Part shown: piece by piece, positions 20,270 to 31,787 of the stretch
Numbering within the stretch: the first letter of the stretch is position 1
How the letters are laid out: each line of letters opens with the position of its first letter
From: Ampelocalamus luodianensis
Taxonomy: Eukaryota; Streptophyta; Magnoliopsida; Poales; Poaceae
Assembly (NCBI GenBank): GCA_036346255.1
Contig: CM070623.1
Location: 610,033 to 674,032, forward strand
Direction: 5' to 3'
Length of the DNA: 64,000 nt
Program-made: the position numbers and the translations under genes
Notes under the pieces: model-generated
Told to the model about the DNA's origin: nothing
Databases searched by the model: none
What the model saw: only the letters and a program-made list of their open reading frames with translations

Positions 20270-22216
20270 CTCAAGCCGCTGGGCCTGTGTAAGGTTGCCA
20301 TGAAGTTCAGCAGCTTTCATCCCAGACAGACCAAATATTATTTTTAATCTGTGAGCAGATTGCTTTGTCCCACTGCGAGGGGACATTATCAATATGTTAA
20401 AAAATAAATATATGGTCAAGTACTAGCAACCATCTATCCAAACAGCCATATTGTAAGATAGCAACTAGGAGAAACATCAACCGTATGACACGCATACATT
20501 AAGTTCATGTGTCATACAGACAAAGATAATGAAAGCTTCAACAGAATGGTGGTACACCATACACATGCACATCAACCATATCTCTTGCTGGACTGAGAAA
20601 ATTGCATGAACCAGTATCATGTATTTTATTTTTATATCATCCTGTTAAACATATGTGCTGCCCATTACACTAGTTCATCTCAAACATGTTCTTCGTTAGC
20701 AGAATAAGAGTAAAGCCAGCTATACCTCATTGCACTACCCAAAAAAGAGGAGCTGTTAAACTGACAGAAACTATAAAAAGCATCCAAGTTCTCCAGAAAA
20801 CAAACCTGAAAATGATTACTCTTTCCTTGAAAGTCTTCAAACAGAGTGCAAGCAGAACAGCTTCTTGATTCGCTTCACGTGCTCGTCGTATTCTAACTAC
20901 CCTGTATAAAATTGGGAGAATATAAATGATAAAAAATAAATTATATATAAATCTGACAATGTACAAATATTGAGGAAATGGAGATGCTGTTAAATGTCAA
21001 TGACAAAATGCAAAAGCCATAAGCCAAATATTTCTATTTTCTAGAAATAAAACCAAGCAAGAGAAGGATGCTAAAAGCAGAATGAACATACTCTTCAGTC
21101 AACGTTGCAGGCCGTTTCAGAGAAGGATCGGCTTCAAGGCGGACTGGTTTGTTTAGTGATAGTTTCACAAGTTCATCAATTTCTTCAGTCATCGTAGCAG
21201 AGAAAAGCATTGTCTGCCTTCTTTTAGGACACATGCGAATCTGCATTTATTACGAAACAAATGCGCATTATGGATAAAAGCATTGTGGATCATTAAAGTA
21301 AGATGATTAAGAGAATAAATCTTATGGATGTTTGACAATGAGTAGATACTAAGATAGGACCCACAAAGCTTTCTATGGCCAATTTTGGATTAGTGGACGT
21401 TGTGCGACCTTCTCATTAACCCAACTCACAGCTGCTCTCTGCCACAGCCCCCCTCTTCCTGGCTCCAGTGATGTCACTCATCCCACACAATCAAAACCCG
21501 GCCATCACAGAACAAGAAACAAAGTAGCAATATGACCTAGATGTTAGATTTTGGGAGAGAAGAGAGAAATAGGGGCTGAATTGTTGGTTCTATTGCAAGA
21601 GCCCAAGGGGTAATATATAGTGTACAAAAGAAACCCTAGACTAGACTACAATTACATAACTACCCCCTAACACTTACATGACTATTACACTACCACCTTT
21701 AACACTAGACACATGTCCACTCTGGGTGTCAAGATAAGTCAAGTACACATCCAGCATTTACTTGGGATAATTGCCTCAATTTTAGTATTTGTCTAAATGA
21801 ATAATATACTTGGATTGTTTTCATCCCAAAAAAGGAAACTGGAGTAACATGTATTTTACTTTTGGATGTTTTATACAATGTTTTTCTAATTTATCTATGT
21901 TATTAAACATATAAACCTCTGAATATTCCTGTGTAATCTATTCCCACATACCCCATTGGAAGAACATTTATATAGACCAAAAAGTCGAACTACAAAGTGA
22001 TAAGACAACAAGAAACTAGCAGCACAGAAGTTTGGCAGTTACCAGTTCATGAATTTCAGCACTGAAACCCAGTTCTAACAAACGATCAGCCTCATCAAGG
22101 ATCAAAATAGCAAGATCTTCAAGCCCAACAGAAAGGGAATTGCGCAGATGATCTATTATGCGCCCAGGAGTAGCTACAACAATGTCAGGCATTGACCTTA
22201 AAGCTACCTCTTGTAC
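20270..22216 (-). CDS. Helicase exons for motifs Ib to IV (four exons)
   Basis: Exons 22043-22216, 21092-21240, 20806-20901 and 20270-20372 with consistent phases. They read VQEVALRSMPDIVVATPGRI (Ib), LAILILDEADRLLELGFSAE (DEAD box), IRMCPKRRQTMLFSATMTEE (SAT motif III), LNKPVRLEADPSLKRPATLT, VVRIRRAREANQEAVLLALC, KTFKERVIIF-S-GTKQSAHR (motif IV) and LKIIFGLSGMKAAELHGNLT, QAQRLE. All catalytic residues of the first lobe are present and the spacing is that of DRS1/DDX27. The next exon needed (ELF..IATDVAAR) is not intact. Confidence 0.85.
21300..22010. other. Helicase intron with an unassigned repeat-like stretch
   Basis: Between exons 22043-22216 and 21092-21240. From about 21540 to 21750 the sequence (tgttagattttgggagag, then accctagactagactac, taactaccccctaacact) has the look of a short retrotransposon LTR or DNA element, but no paired ends or target duplication could be fixed. 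The rest is plain AT-rich intron. Confidence 0.25.
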
Positions 22217-22439
22217 CTGGGAAAGTAGATAGTGTTTCATCAGCATGATAGTAATGAGAAAATATCTAACAGTTTTTAACTTAGAAACTATGCAGAAAAG
22301 AAAAAGGACAACAGCAGGAGCATGCAAACAATCACAAATATTACCAGAAAAGTGCAAGGCTACAGTTTCAAATTCAACAACAGAAGCTCATATGAATAAC
22401 AACGAACAAAGGTTACAATACAGTAGATAAGAATGGTGA

Positions 22440-22970
22440 AAAGGGATGACTGGACATCACACTTGGTATTTTTTTCTCATTTTGGTCCACGTCAGCACCA
22501 CCTCCACGTCGGCCGACTTTCAGAGCCAGTGATCACGGCGCTAACCTAAACTATCTTGGCGCCAATTTTGTTGGCGCTGAAGTGATTTCTTCTGTTCAGT
22601 TTAGGCCAGCAGTGAAGTACAGAAGAAACCTGTCCGGAGACATGCCAACAAACTATGCTGAGATCAATGCATCAAGTCATTGTTGATCGTGACACCGTTA
22701 GTTAAGGTGTTAACTAAAAACAAGTTCTTGTGTTCTTATTCCTTCTTAATTCTTGCATTCTTCCTCGGTATGTGGGTACACACACAAGTGCTGTTACGTG
22801 CGCTCTTGTCTCATCGTGCTCCTATTTGAACCTCAAGCCCAAAGATTCAAAGACTTGATTAACCAAGTTAGGTAATAACAACAGGTCAGTTCTGCCTGGA
22901 GTTGGTTCATTGCAACTTTGACTCCGCTCTCTACCTCGGCCTCCAACTCGACTCAGACACCTAGAGGCCA
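22440..22970. repeat. Unassigned repeat with ggcgc motifs
   Basis: Contains acggcgctaacctaaact and ttggcgccaattttgttggcgctgaa at about 22535-22580. Similar phrases (ggcgccattcatattggcgctgat) occur at 29690-29712, so it is a dispersed repeat. No coding potential. Confidence 0.3.
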
Positions 22971-22971
22971 A

Positions 22972-23298
22972 GGGGCTGTTTGGTTTATGGTCAAATGAGC
23001 CAAGCCAATTTTTTGGCATAGCCCAAACCTAGGCAAAGCTTAGTATTGGCAAAAAGACCGTTGTTTCAATCATGGCCAAGCCAAATTTTGGCGTTACAAA
23101 AATTTTAGTGAGCGATTTCATCGCCCTCGGATTGCCTGCATGTGACACTAGATTTAATTGATGTTACCAAATTTTCATGGGTGTTACCAAATTTTCATGG
23201 GTGTTACCAAATTTTGGTAGCAAACCAAACAACAACTAGTTTTCGTTGGTGTTACCAATATTTGGTTTGGTTTGCAAGGGTAGCAAACCAAACATGCC
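22972..23298. mobile_element. Tourist/PIF-Harbinger-like MITE
   Basis: Starts GGGGCTGTTTGGTTTATGG and ends, in reverse complement, GGCATGTTTGGTTTGCTA, the GGC-TGTTTGGTTT terminal repeat common in grass Tourist-like MITEs. About 327 bp, non-coding. Inside, gtgttaccaaattttcatgg is repeated two to three times (23161-23220). The expected 3-bp duplication is not visible, so the exact ends are approximate. Confidence 0.55.
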
Positions 23299-23846
23299 TC
23301 AAGTCTCAACTCGATCTCAACCAAACTAGAGAAAACTTGACGCATTTTAAGAGCTTTAATCTTCTCAATTATTTATCTTACGAAATTTTTTTGGAAAAAC
23401 TAGAGAGCTCAAAAATTCAAAGAAAGATTTACTTGGGGAGTGCGATATGACATAATAATTTGAGGCAACAAAAGATTTGTTTTTCCTATTTGGAGTAGGA
23501 GATTGTTGCCGTCAAAATATGGTATTAAGCAACACTATGTCCCTATAGAGGGTGCAAAGGTCAAGCACACGGTGGATCAATGCATGCTAGACGATTTGAC
23601 CGAAATCGGCGAGAAGATGCAAATCGACGATGAACGGCGAAAGCAAATCAATAAATAGGTGTAACTCCAGATTGAACAACACGTCGACGCGAACATGGCA
23701 TTGCCTTGTAACTAACCAACCCAAGCAAACATGCATGAACGCAAATATATATTTACTTTTGCATGTGGCCTGATCTTGATTATCTTCTTGTTGGTTTCCT
23801 TCTTATTCATGTAAGATAAAGTGAGCTGGCAATCGCATTAGACTGA

Positions 23847-24731
23847 CTAGTCATCAACCCGTGCGCCTGCACGGGCAAGCACATTTAAAGTGATGTACTT
23901 TTACATTTTCTAAATCTAAAAGATCATTGTATGTCAGTAGAAACATTGTCTTGATTCACAAAAACCTATATTTTTTAAATCGTACTCACTGTCACCAAAT
24001 ATAGATCATCACAGAATGCAAGCAGTAAAACATTATTAGATTAAACCATCTGTATGTCAAAAATTATGGAGATTGGCCACGTGAATTTGGTACTGCTAGA
24101 TTCAGCATGAAATATACTTTCATAGTATATATTTGACCAATATTGCTCTCAGACATCGGCATAATCTCAAAAACACAGATTTGACCATTACTTTTTTTAC
24201 CGATAAGCAGTAGGAGAGATTCCTGCTACATATAAATTAATAAAATGAATAAATATATATACATTAATATGGAAGTTCTTTTGTTAAAAAATCTACTCAC
24301 ATCATTTTGGTGTGACAAATCTAAATATTTTGTGTATATTTAACATATTTTAAATATTACACATTCTGAATGACATCTATCTATGAACGGAGGGAGTATA
24401 ATAGAAGTTAGTGGTCAAAGTAGTGCTCCCTTCCGTCACAAAAAGAGTGACACTTTTTTACATCAATAAGACGCCACTTTGACCACTAAAATGAGATATT
24501 TCATATTTGGAATTATAGTTTAGAATATTGCATTTTTTTAGTTTTAAAATTGAAAGATCAAATTTATGCAGAATTTAAGAATATTTAAATACCGTAATGT
24601 AACACTTCAAATGTAAATATATATGAATTTAATTATATTTTCTGAAATTTGTTTAATTTTAATGTGGGTTTTTCTAGCCTTTTCCAAATAGGATTAAGTG
24701 AGGGTTCCTAGAGGCCTCCAATTAGTATAGA
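23847..24731 (-). mobile_element. Non-autonomous Helitron (about 885 bp)
   Basis: Read on the minus strand it begins TCTATACTAATTGG after an A (5' TC terminus at 24731) and ends with a GC-rich hairpin, cccgtgcaggcgcacggg, then TTGATGA and CTAG, followed by T. A 5' TC, a 3' hairpin a few bases from CTRR, and insertion between A and T are the defining Helitron features. The interior is AT-rich and non-coding. The part at about 24385-24460 carries ggagggagta and ctcccttccgtc phrases typical of Stowaway ends, probably a nested MITE. Confidence 0.8.
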
Positions 24732-24899
24732 TATAGACTCTGAAGCACGGACACTTGGGAAAACTGCTGTATCCGTGTCAAACGGCGTGTCGGACACGGA
24801 CACGTGTCGGACACATCTCCGACATGTGTCGGCGGAGTATCGGTGACTTTAATAATAAATTTTAATTTCTAAAATTCCCGATACATGTAGGACACGCCG

Positions 24900-25400
24900 T
24901 GGCCGCGTGTCCGACACGTATGAGGACACGCCCGGCCCAACACATGCTAGGTTTCCTTTTTTGGCTGCCTCCAGTCCCGCACAACCGCTGCAGCGCTGCC
25001 TCCAGTCCCGCACGCGTGAAGCCCGCGCCCGTCGAGGTTGCGCCGCGGCTAGAGCGGTGCCTCCTTCGTCGCTGCCGCCGGATCCAGCTCCGGTTGAGGT
25101 CGCGCCGCCAGCTGGAGCTCGGGAGGGTCGCGCCGCCGGATCCAGCCCCGGTCCTCCCTCGCGCGACCTCTAGCCCAACAGCTCCTCGCCTCCTCCTCCT
25201 CGCACGCCGGATCCAGCTCCGGTCCTCCCTCACGCGACGTCCAGCCCGGCAGCGGCTCCTCCCTCGGTCGACCTCCAGCTCGGGACCTCCCTCGCGTGGT
25301 CGCGCCGCCGGCTTCGGTCCTCCCTCGCCTCGTGCCGCAGCTCCAACCTCAGTCCCTCGCGTCGCAGCTCCAACCTCAGGTGAGGTGAGTACTGATGGTC
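24900..25400. other. GC-rich leader region of the hAT element
   Basis: Overlapping open frames on both strands rich in Arg, Pro, Ala and Ser arise from GC content and repeated gccggatccagctccgg and cctccctcgcg phrases. No known domain. Most likely the promoter/5'UTR part of the transposon, possibly spliced at gtgagg/gtgagt near 25380-25388. Confidence 0.35.
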
Positions 25401-25669
25401 TCTGATGGACGATGGTGATGCAGTGATGCTTTGGTGATGCACTGATGGGCCGATGGCTATACTGATGGTGATGCACTGATGCTTATTGCTTTGGCTTTGC
25501 TTGCTTGTGATAGACTGATGCTTTAGTATTAGTATGTATGTTGATGTTGGCCCAGAATGGAGGATTGGAGGCTGCATCATGTACTGATGCTTTGCTTAAT
25601 TGCTTGTGATTTGTGAATTGTGATACACTGAGAGTCTGAGACAGTGAGACTTAGTATGTACTGATGCTA

Positions 25670-25760
25670 TGCTTGTGATACATAAATGAATTGATGCATC
25701 AATACACAAGCATCAATGCATCAATTCATTTATGTATCACAAGCATAGCATCAGTACACA
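25670..25760. repeat. Inverted repeat (hairpin) in the hAT leader
   Basis: tgatgctatgcttgtgatac then ataaatgaattgatgcatca is followed at once by its reverse complement, tgatgcatcaattcattt atgtatcacaagcatagcatca. Arms of roughly 40 bp, almost perfect, centred near 25705. Confidence 0.8.
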
Positions 25761-25857
25761 AGCATTTTAGAAAAATGATGCATTCATGCTTGTTCTCAAT
25801 TTCTCATGTTAATATGTTAGTATGTTACTGATTGTTTGTTTTCATCATTTTAGAAAA

Positions 25858-28164
25858 ATGGAAACGAGTAATTCTAGTGCTAGAGAGGAGCAAACCAACA
25901 ATAGGTTCAAGCCTCCATTGTGGAATCATGTTGACGTTGTAGACAAGGGTGGTCAAGGAGGAGGAAATGTGAAATGGATATGCAAGTATTGCAAATATAT
26001 TGGCACTAGTAGCTACTCTAGAGTCAAAGCGCACTTGCTGAAAATTACTAATGGTGGAATCAAGGTATGTCCTAAGGTGACAGTACCTATTCTTGCTCAG
26101 CTTAAAAGTGAAGTTGCTAAGGCTGAGGATGAACAAGCAAAAACAAGGCCAAGAGAAGTTCCCTTGCCACCATCAACTGTCGGTAGTGGAACTGGTGTTA
26201 GTGCTAGTGTTTCTTCATCAAGCATGGACTCGGCTATGTTGGGGAATAAGAAGCAGAGGGGACCTACTTCATCATTAGAGAAAGCTTGGGCCATGGAATT
26301 GCGCAATCAACTGGATGCACAAATTGCAAGGATGTTTTACTCTGGAGGTATGCAATCAACTTGAAATCATTGTTTCAATTTTATCCAACTTACCATATGC
26401 ATTCAACTAACTTTGGTTATGTGAAATTTACAGGATTGTCTTTCAATCTAGCAAGAATTGCTGCAAGCCATGGTAAGCTTGCTGGTTATGTCCCACCTGG
26501 GTACAACAAGTTGAGGACTACACTTCTTCAACAAGAAAGGACACACATTGAGACCTTATTGGAGCATACGCGGAGCACGTGGCCTGAAAAGGGTGTCACT
26601 ATTTGTTCAGATGGATGGTCAGATGCGCAGAGCGACCTCTCATTAACTTTCTCGCTATTTCTGAGGGCGCACCGATGTTCTTGCGAGCTATCAATGCTGA
26701 AGGCGAGGTGAAGACAAAGGAGTACATTTCTGAAAAGTTGATTGTTGTTATTGAAGAAGTGGGTGCAAGAAGTGTTGTCCAAGTCATCACTGACAATGCT
26801 GCAAATTGCAAAGGTGTGGGTTTGATTGTTCAACATAAGTACACTCATATTTTTTGGACTCCTTGTGTTGTTCATACTCTCAATCTTGCTCTCAAGAGTA
26901 TTTGTGCTGCTAAAATGCTAAGAATTGATGATGAAGAATTAATCTTTCATGAGTGCCATTGGATAACTGAGATCTCTGAAGATGCGAATATGATTAAGAA
27001 TTTTATAATGAATCATGGCATGAGGCTATCAATGTTCAATGAGTTTAGCAAGCTGAAGTTACTTGCTATTGCTGAGACGAGGTTTGCCTCAGTTGTGGTT
27101 ATGTTGAAGCGGTTTTGCATGGTCAAGAGGGCTCTCCAAAACATGGTGATTAGTGACCAATGGGAGACATATAGAGATGACAACAGAGGGTTGGCACAAA
27201 CCATTAGAGAACTAGTACTCAATGATGTGTGGTGGGACAAGGTGAACTACATTGTTGAATTCACTGAGCCAATCTATGAAATGATTCGTGTGGCGGACAC
27301 CGACACACCATGCCTTCATCTAATTTATGAGATGTGGGATGCAATGATTGAGAATGTAAAGAAAGTGATATATAGGCATGAAGGTAAGGAAGACAATGAG
27401 GAGTCCACATTTTACTCGGTTGTTCAAAGCATATTGGTTGATCGTTGGGCAAAAGGCAACACTTCACTCCATTGTTTGGCACATTCACTCAATCCAAGGT
27501 GAACTACAGATCTTCCTTTTGCTTTTGCTAACACTTTAGTTTCACAAAGTTCTAATCCATTTTTCTTTGTAGATATTATAGTGAGAAGTGGATCGGTCAA
27601 GAAGGTGAGATTTCACAAATGAGAATGAAGTGCTTCAAAAAGTTCTTCCCTGTGCTTGAAGATTTGAAGAAAGTGAAAGAAGAATATGCAAGATTTTCCA
27701 CATGTTCTGGAGAATTCAATGACTTTGATTCTATTTATGACAGATGGATCCTTGATCCAACGAATTGGTGGGCAAATCATGGACAATCCGTTCCTGTGCT
27801 GCAAAGTTTGGCTCTCAAATTGGTTAACCAACCGGCTTCATCTTCTTGTTGTGAAAGAAACTGGAGCACACATAACTTCATCAACAGCATGAAAAGAAAC
27901 AAATTAACTCCTGAGTGTGCTGAAGATTTGGTATTTGTGCATAACAATTTAAGACTTCTATCAAGAAGAACTGAAGCATATAAAACAGGAGCAACTAGAA
28001 TGTGGGATGTGGGAGGAGATAGCTTTGAATCTTTAACTGGTGTTGGCATTCTCGAAGTTGCTCAACTCTCTATAGAAGAACCAGAGTTACAAAGCGTGTT
28101 GTTTGAAGATGACTCTTCTACTGTGATGATCGAAGAAGAAAATGAGGATGAAGTGGAAGACTAA
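25858..28164 (+). pseudogene. hAT transposase, three exons, one frameshift
   Basis: Start METSNSSAREEQ. Exons 25858-26347, 26434-27498, 27573-28164, joined by GT/AG introns whose split codons fit (GG/A and AG/A). Domains: BED zinc finger (residues about 30-75: WICKYCKYIGTSSYSRVKAH), DUF659/RNase H-like core (GVTICSDGWSDAQ, then VVQVITDNAANCKGVG and WTPCVVHTLNLALKSIC), and C-terminal hAT dimerisation region (PASSSCCERNWSTHNFI, KLTPECAEDLVFVHNNLRLL). About 715 residues. The frame breaks once near 26632 (CAG-AG-CGA, apparently one base lost between SDAQ and RPLINFLAI). Otherwise it is open, so the element was probably active recently. Confidence 0.85.
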
Positions 28165-28799
28165 GAGTCCCATCCCATGCTATCTTTTATTTAGTCTTGC
28201 CACTGGAATTTGATTTTGTTATGTAACTTAAGTTGAACCACTTCTATGTTGGGCTGTTGCCTAGTGGCACCTTGCTTTTGGTTGAACTATGCATTTAAGT
28301 TTCTATGTTTGAACTTAGCTGCTTGTTAATTTTTATCGCTTATCAATTGTAGTTGCTCTATTGCTTTGAGCCTTTGACTTAGATTGTTCAAAAATCAAGT
28401 ACATATGTTATCTTTATATTCTTGCAACTCTTGCTTACCATGTTAATTCTTTTCCCAGGTATATGGAATTATGATTTTTGAAAATGGTATTCATATGAAC
28501 AATTGAACATGTCATGATTCATGAATTGATTGCAGGAAGAATGAAGAGGCAAAGGTCATCTTTGAGAGGTACATATTCCGAGTTTATTTTATACTTTACA
28601 AAATTTCAGTTCAACTAGCATGAAGAAACATAAAAAATGATACATATGTGTAATTTATTCTTATTATTTAAATATATATAGCCGTGTCGCCGTATCGGTA
28701 TTTTTGGGAAAATGACAAATTCCCGTGTCGGTGTCGTGTCGTGTCGACGTATCCGTGTCTGTGCATCATAGGTCGGTCTCGGCACATGAAACGGTTGCA

Positions 28800-29320
28800 T
28801 CTGCATGCAAAGCAATCTTTTGGTCTTTTATGGGCTTCCGTTTCTATCTTGCATGCGTGCATGTGTTTTTCTACATCTAGCCTTAACATGATTATAGGGG
28901 GTTTTTGGCGTGGAAACATGATTATAGATATTAACATAAATACATATATTTCTTCAGCGTGTTTGAGAAGGGAAAGCGGAGGCAATTTTGGCTCAAACTT
29001 GCAAGATTTTTGCACTGTTATCATCAAATCCATTAGAGCCGAGCTAGCTCAGACTGGTACTTGCACATTAGTACTAGAGACTATTTGGCTAGCTAGACAC
29101 ATCGAAACAACATTAAAATTAACATGTCTATTGCCGACCATAGTGAGAACATGTGCACAGCTGTACCCAGCCAGTTACCAAAGGCCAGTAACATGTTGTG
29201 CACAACTATGTCACTGCTTGTTCATTGGGACTTGGGCAAACAAATGGGAGGAAACGTTCATGTCACCCAGCTCCTGAAGGCAGTGGCATCTAACTGATAT
29301 GGAGTTTTAGTTGGGTCCAG
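28800..29320. other. Intron sequence, no supported feature
   Basis: After the hAT right end. An open frame on each strand covers parts of it, but no domain or splice-coherent exon is recognisable. Confidence 0.3.
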
Positions 29321-29324
29321 AGTT

Positions 29325-29530
29325 AAAAATCCGGCTGGTAACCGCTTACCGGGGGTTGCCGGGAAAAAAATCCCGGCCGGTTTTTTAGGGTTTTTCAAAT
29401 GCAAATTTCTAATTTTAATTTTGGCTGGTTTTTAAGCAAATTCAAACAAATTTCATCCGAATAAAAAACGGTTTGACCGGTAACCGGCCCCTGCCCAGGA
29501 AATTCCCCGGTACCAATTATACAAACCTTG
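29325..29530. repeat. CCGG-rich degenerate repeat, copy 2
   Basis: Contains ggctggtaaccgcttaccgg, cccggccggtttttta, a central AT-rich part (aaatgcaaatttctaatttt) and gaccggtaaccggcccctg. It resembles 1-130. Both ends carry ggtaaccg palindromes. Superfamily not assigned. Confidence 0.45.
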
Positions 29531-29730
29531 GTTGGGTCAGCGCCAACCAACATGGTGTCAAGGTAGTTGATGTCAGAGCCATGATCCTCGGCGCTGAACA
29601 CCAGCTGATATGGCTCCACGTTGCAAGTGGCGGCTGAGATTGCACTATGCTCAGCGCCAGCTATTCTAGCGTTGAAAAGTTAACAATCGGCGCCATTCAT
29701 ATTGGCGCTGATAAAAGGGCCATGTCTGAA
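29530..29730. repeat. ggcgc-motif repeat, second copy
   Basis: cagcgccaaccaacatgg, cggcgctgaacaccagctg, cagcgccagctattctag and ggcgccattcatattggcgc resemble the stretch at 22490-22590. Non-coding dispersed repeat. Confidence 0.35.
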
Positions 29731-30249
29731 AATAGTTTTTGTATGGGTCTACATCTGAAAATAAATTCAAAAAAGGGCTAATTTATTTAAAAAAATCTCA
29801 AACTTGTCAATGCCCTATGTGATAGTATTTATTTATTTAAATATTTGAGTAACATGACTATTAAGGAATCATATTTTACATGATGGAAAAAAGGGCAATT
29901 GCAACATGCAAAACATTTCCTTTTTTCAGGTTCGGTTAATCGGAGCTGAAGCAGCCCTATTACCATAATTGTATGTCAGATCTCCATTTTCACACACATA
30001 ATAGAAACAAATAAGTGTTTAGCAGGCAAACAAATGGAAGACAGATGGATAACATTTGAACACCTTGAAAACCAGGTTGGTTGGTTCCATATGCAGCCAT
30101 GACTAAAATGGAATTAGAAAATGGGATGCTTTCTCATACATAAATGAAAATGTTTTGTGTTCTGCCGAAAAATATTTAATGCAAGAAAAAAAACTACAGG
30201 GTACAGCTCAGGAAAGCTTCAACGACCAAAAAAAAATGCAACAGAATAC

Positions 30250-31787
30250 CTTAGTTGGAAGTCCACCAAGAATGAGACAGCACCTGATATCAGTAAACTG
30301 GGCTAATTTCTCGATCATACTATGGACCCTGCATTTATAGGAGTCTGAATGGTAAGTTGAAAATTGGCGTTAAACTTGAAAATACTATAATAATATTGAT
30401 GAGCACTAAAATGTGATACATGTTGTTAGAAATAGAATTAAACTAATTTGCTATAAGCAATGCTGAACAAGTTTGCAATTAGAATAGGAGGAAACTTATA
30501 TCCTGATTCACTATAATGTTGCCACAACATGGAAAGCCATGCAGTATAAATAACTTAAGAGAAAGAAAGAATCATCCCATCGTGTGACCATGCTAACTAC
30601 TCACCTTTCACATTCTGTACAAGACATGGCAACAGAACAAACAAATAGAAAGACTCTCTATCTATTATTTTCCTTGTTCCTGCTTACTCCAAAACAGAGA
30701 CATCGCTAATTATTAAGAGAAATTGTCATTGCACCTAATCCAGACCATCAATGCACTGTTGATCCCATATGCTCTTCACAACTATGCAAAGATTCCTGAT
30801 CACAGTGCCAATAGCACAACAGTTCGAAATTCATTCAAAGAATGGGTTAATCAAAAAGTCAGACCACTTCCAAATATATAGTGTAACTAAACGACCTTTC
30901 GGTACGTTTGGTTTACAAAATCTTCAAAAAATTACTGAGAATCCCCCCACCCCAACATAAACTTGGAGGATTGTGTCGTTTGGTAAAACTCCCTGTAATC
31001 TAAACCGGTAATAAAAAAAATTACCTCATTCGTCAGATTACAACCAATCGTGTGAATCTGTTTACCTTAAAAAATGATGTTTCTCTTAGTCTCTTAGATT
31101 GCAGAGGTAAAGCATTCTTTATTGTAGCAATTTTATCATAAATATTAAAACAACAGATCATGGAAGTAAAATATCAAATATTTAGAATACAAAATTAAAA
31201 CTTGAGACATCCAAACACAAAATTTACAATATTTGGATTTGTTTTCAAGAGAAAAAATGAAAGGAGAAACGGAACTCAAGTGACAATCTAAATACAATAA
31301 AAAAAACAGCACAAGCGTCCCTAAAGTACAACTTCCAGAAAATACAGATTAAAACATAAACATTGTTTTGATAAACAAAAAAGGAGAGAACTAACTATTA
31401 GACAAATAAGGAAAAGAAATGGACCTAACTTAGACATATCCTTATTGGGGCTTAAGTAACTCATGATAAAATAAAAATACAAAAGGAAATGAGCCAATAT
31501 GAAAGAAGATTACATAGTGGAACTTACTGAGCAGCCAACTCTCTGGTTGGAGTAAGAATAAGCACCCTGATTGCAGGTACACGTTTTGGCCGGAAAAGCA
31601 GACGCTCCAGCACAGGCAAGGAGAAAGCAGCTGTCTAATTTAAAGAAATCAGTCAAACTAAAGATTTATCCAACTTCAAAATGATCCAAACAGGGAAGTT
31701 TGTGTTCATTAGAGATACCTTCCCTGATCCTGTTATAGCACTGCCACATATATCCCGGCCAGTTAATGCTAAAGGTATGCATGCAGC
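30250..31787 (-). CDS. Helicase exons for motifs I, Ia and GG (three exons)
   Basis: Exons 31719-31787, 31528-31634 and 30250-30328. They read AACIPLALTGRDICGSAITG-SGK (Walker A), TAAFSLPVLERLLFRPKRVP, AIRVLILTPTRELAAQ (motif Ia) and VHSMIEKLAQFTDIRCCLIL-GGLPTK (GG). Lengths 69, 107 and 79 nt keep the phase. Every residue needed to bind ATP in lobe 1 is present. Confidence 0.85.
30329..31527. other. Helicase intron with a Tourist-like remnant
   Basis: Mostly plain AT-rich intron. At about 30895-31060 ttcggtacgtttggtttac and cgtttggtaaaactccct recall Tourist-type ends, but only a fragment is present. Confidence 0.3.

Larger units (their letters stand above)
24740..28790 (+). mobile_element. 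hAT transposon (BED/DUF659/dimerisation type), nearly complete
   Basis: Left end near tgaagcacggacac, right end tgtctgtgcatca, which in reverse complement reads tgatgcacagacac, giving an imperfect terminal repeat. Both subterminal zones repeat gtgtcgg and cggacac motifs. In between is a three-exon hAT transposase. A GC-rich leader (about 24950-25400) precedes it. The element directly abuts the Helitron (ends 24731). I could not find an 8-bp duplication, so the exact ends are uncertain. Confidence 0.65.

Noticed and set aside
24862..25580. 204-codon minus-strand and 168-codon plus-strand ORFs
   Set aside because: GC-rich leader of the hAT element with repeated phrases; no recognisable protein.
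24740..28790. Exact 8-bp target duplication for the large hAT element
   Set aside because: Tested flanks (atagactc and taggtcgg) do not agree; ends are left approximate.
28684..29277. 197-codon plus-strand ORF beyond the hAT element
   Set aside because: Low-confidence composition with many Cys/His by chance, no domain; starts in the hAT right end.
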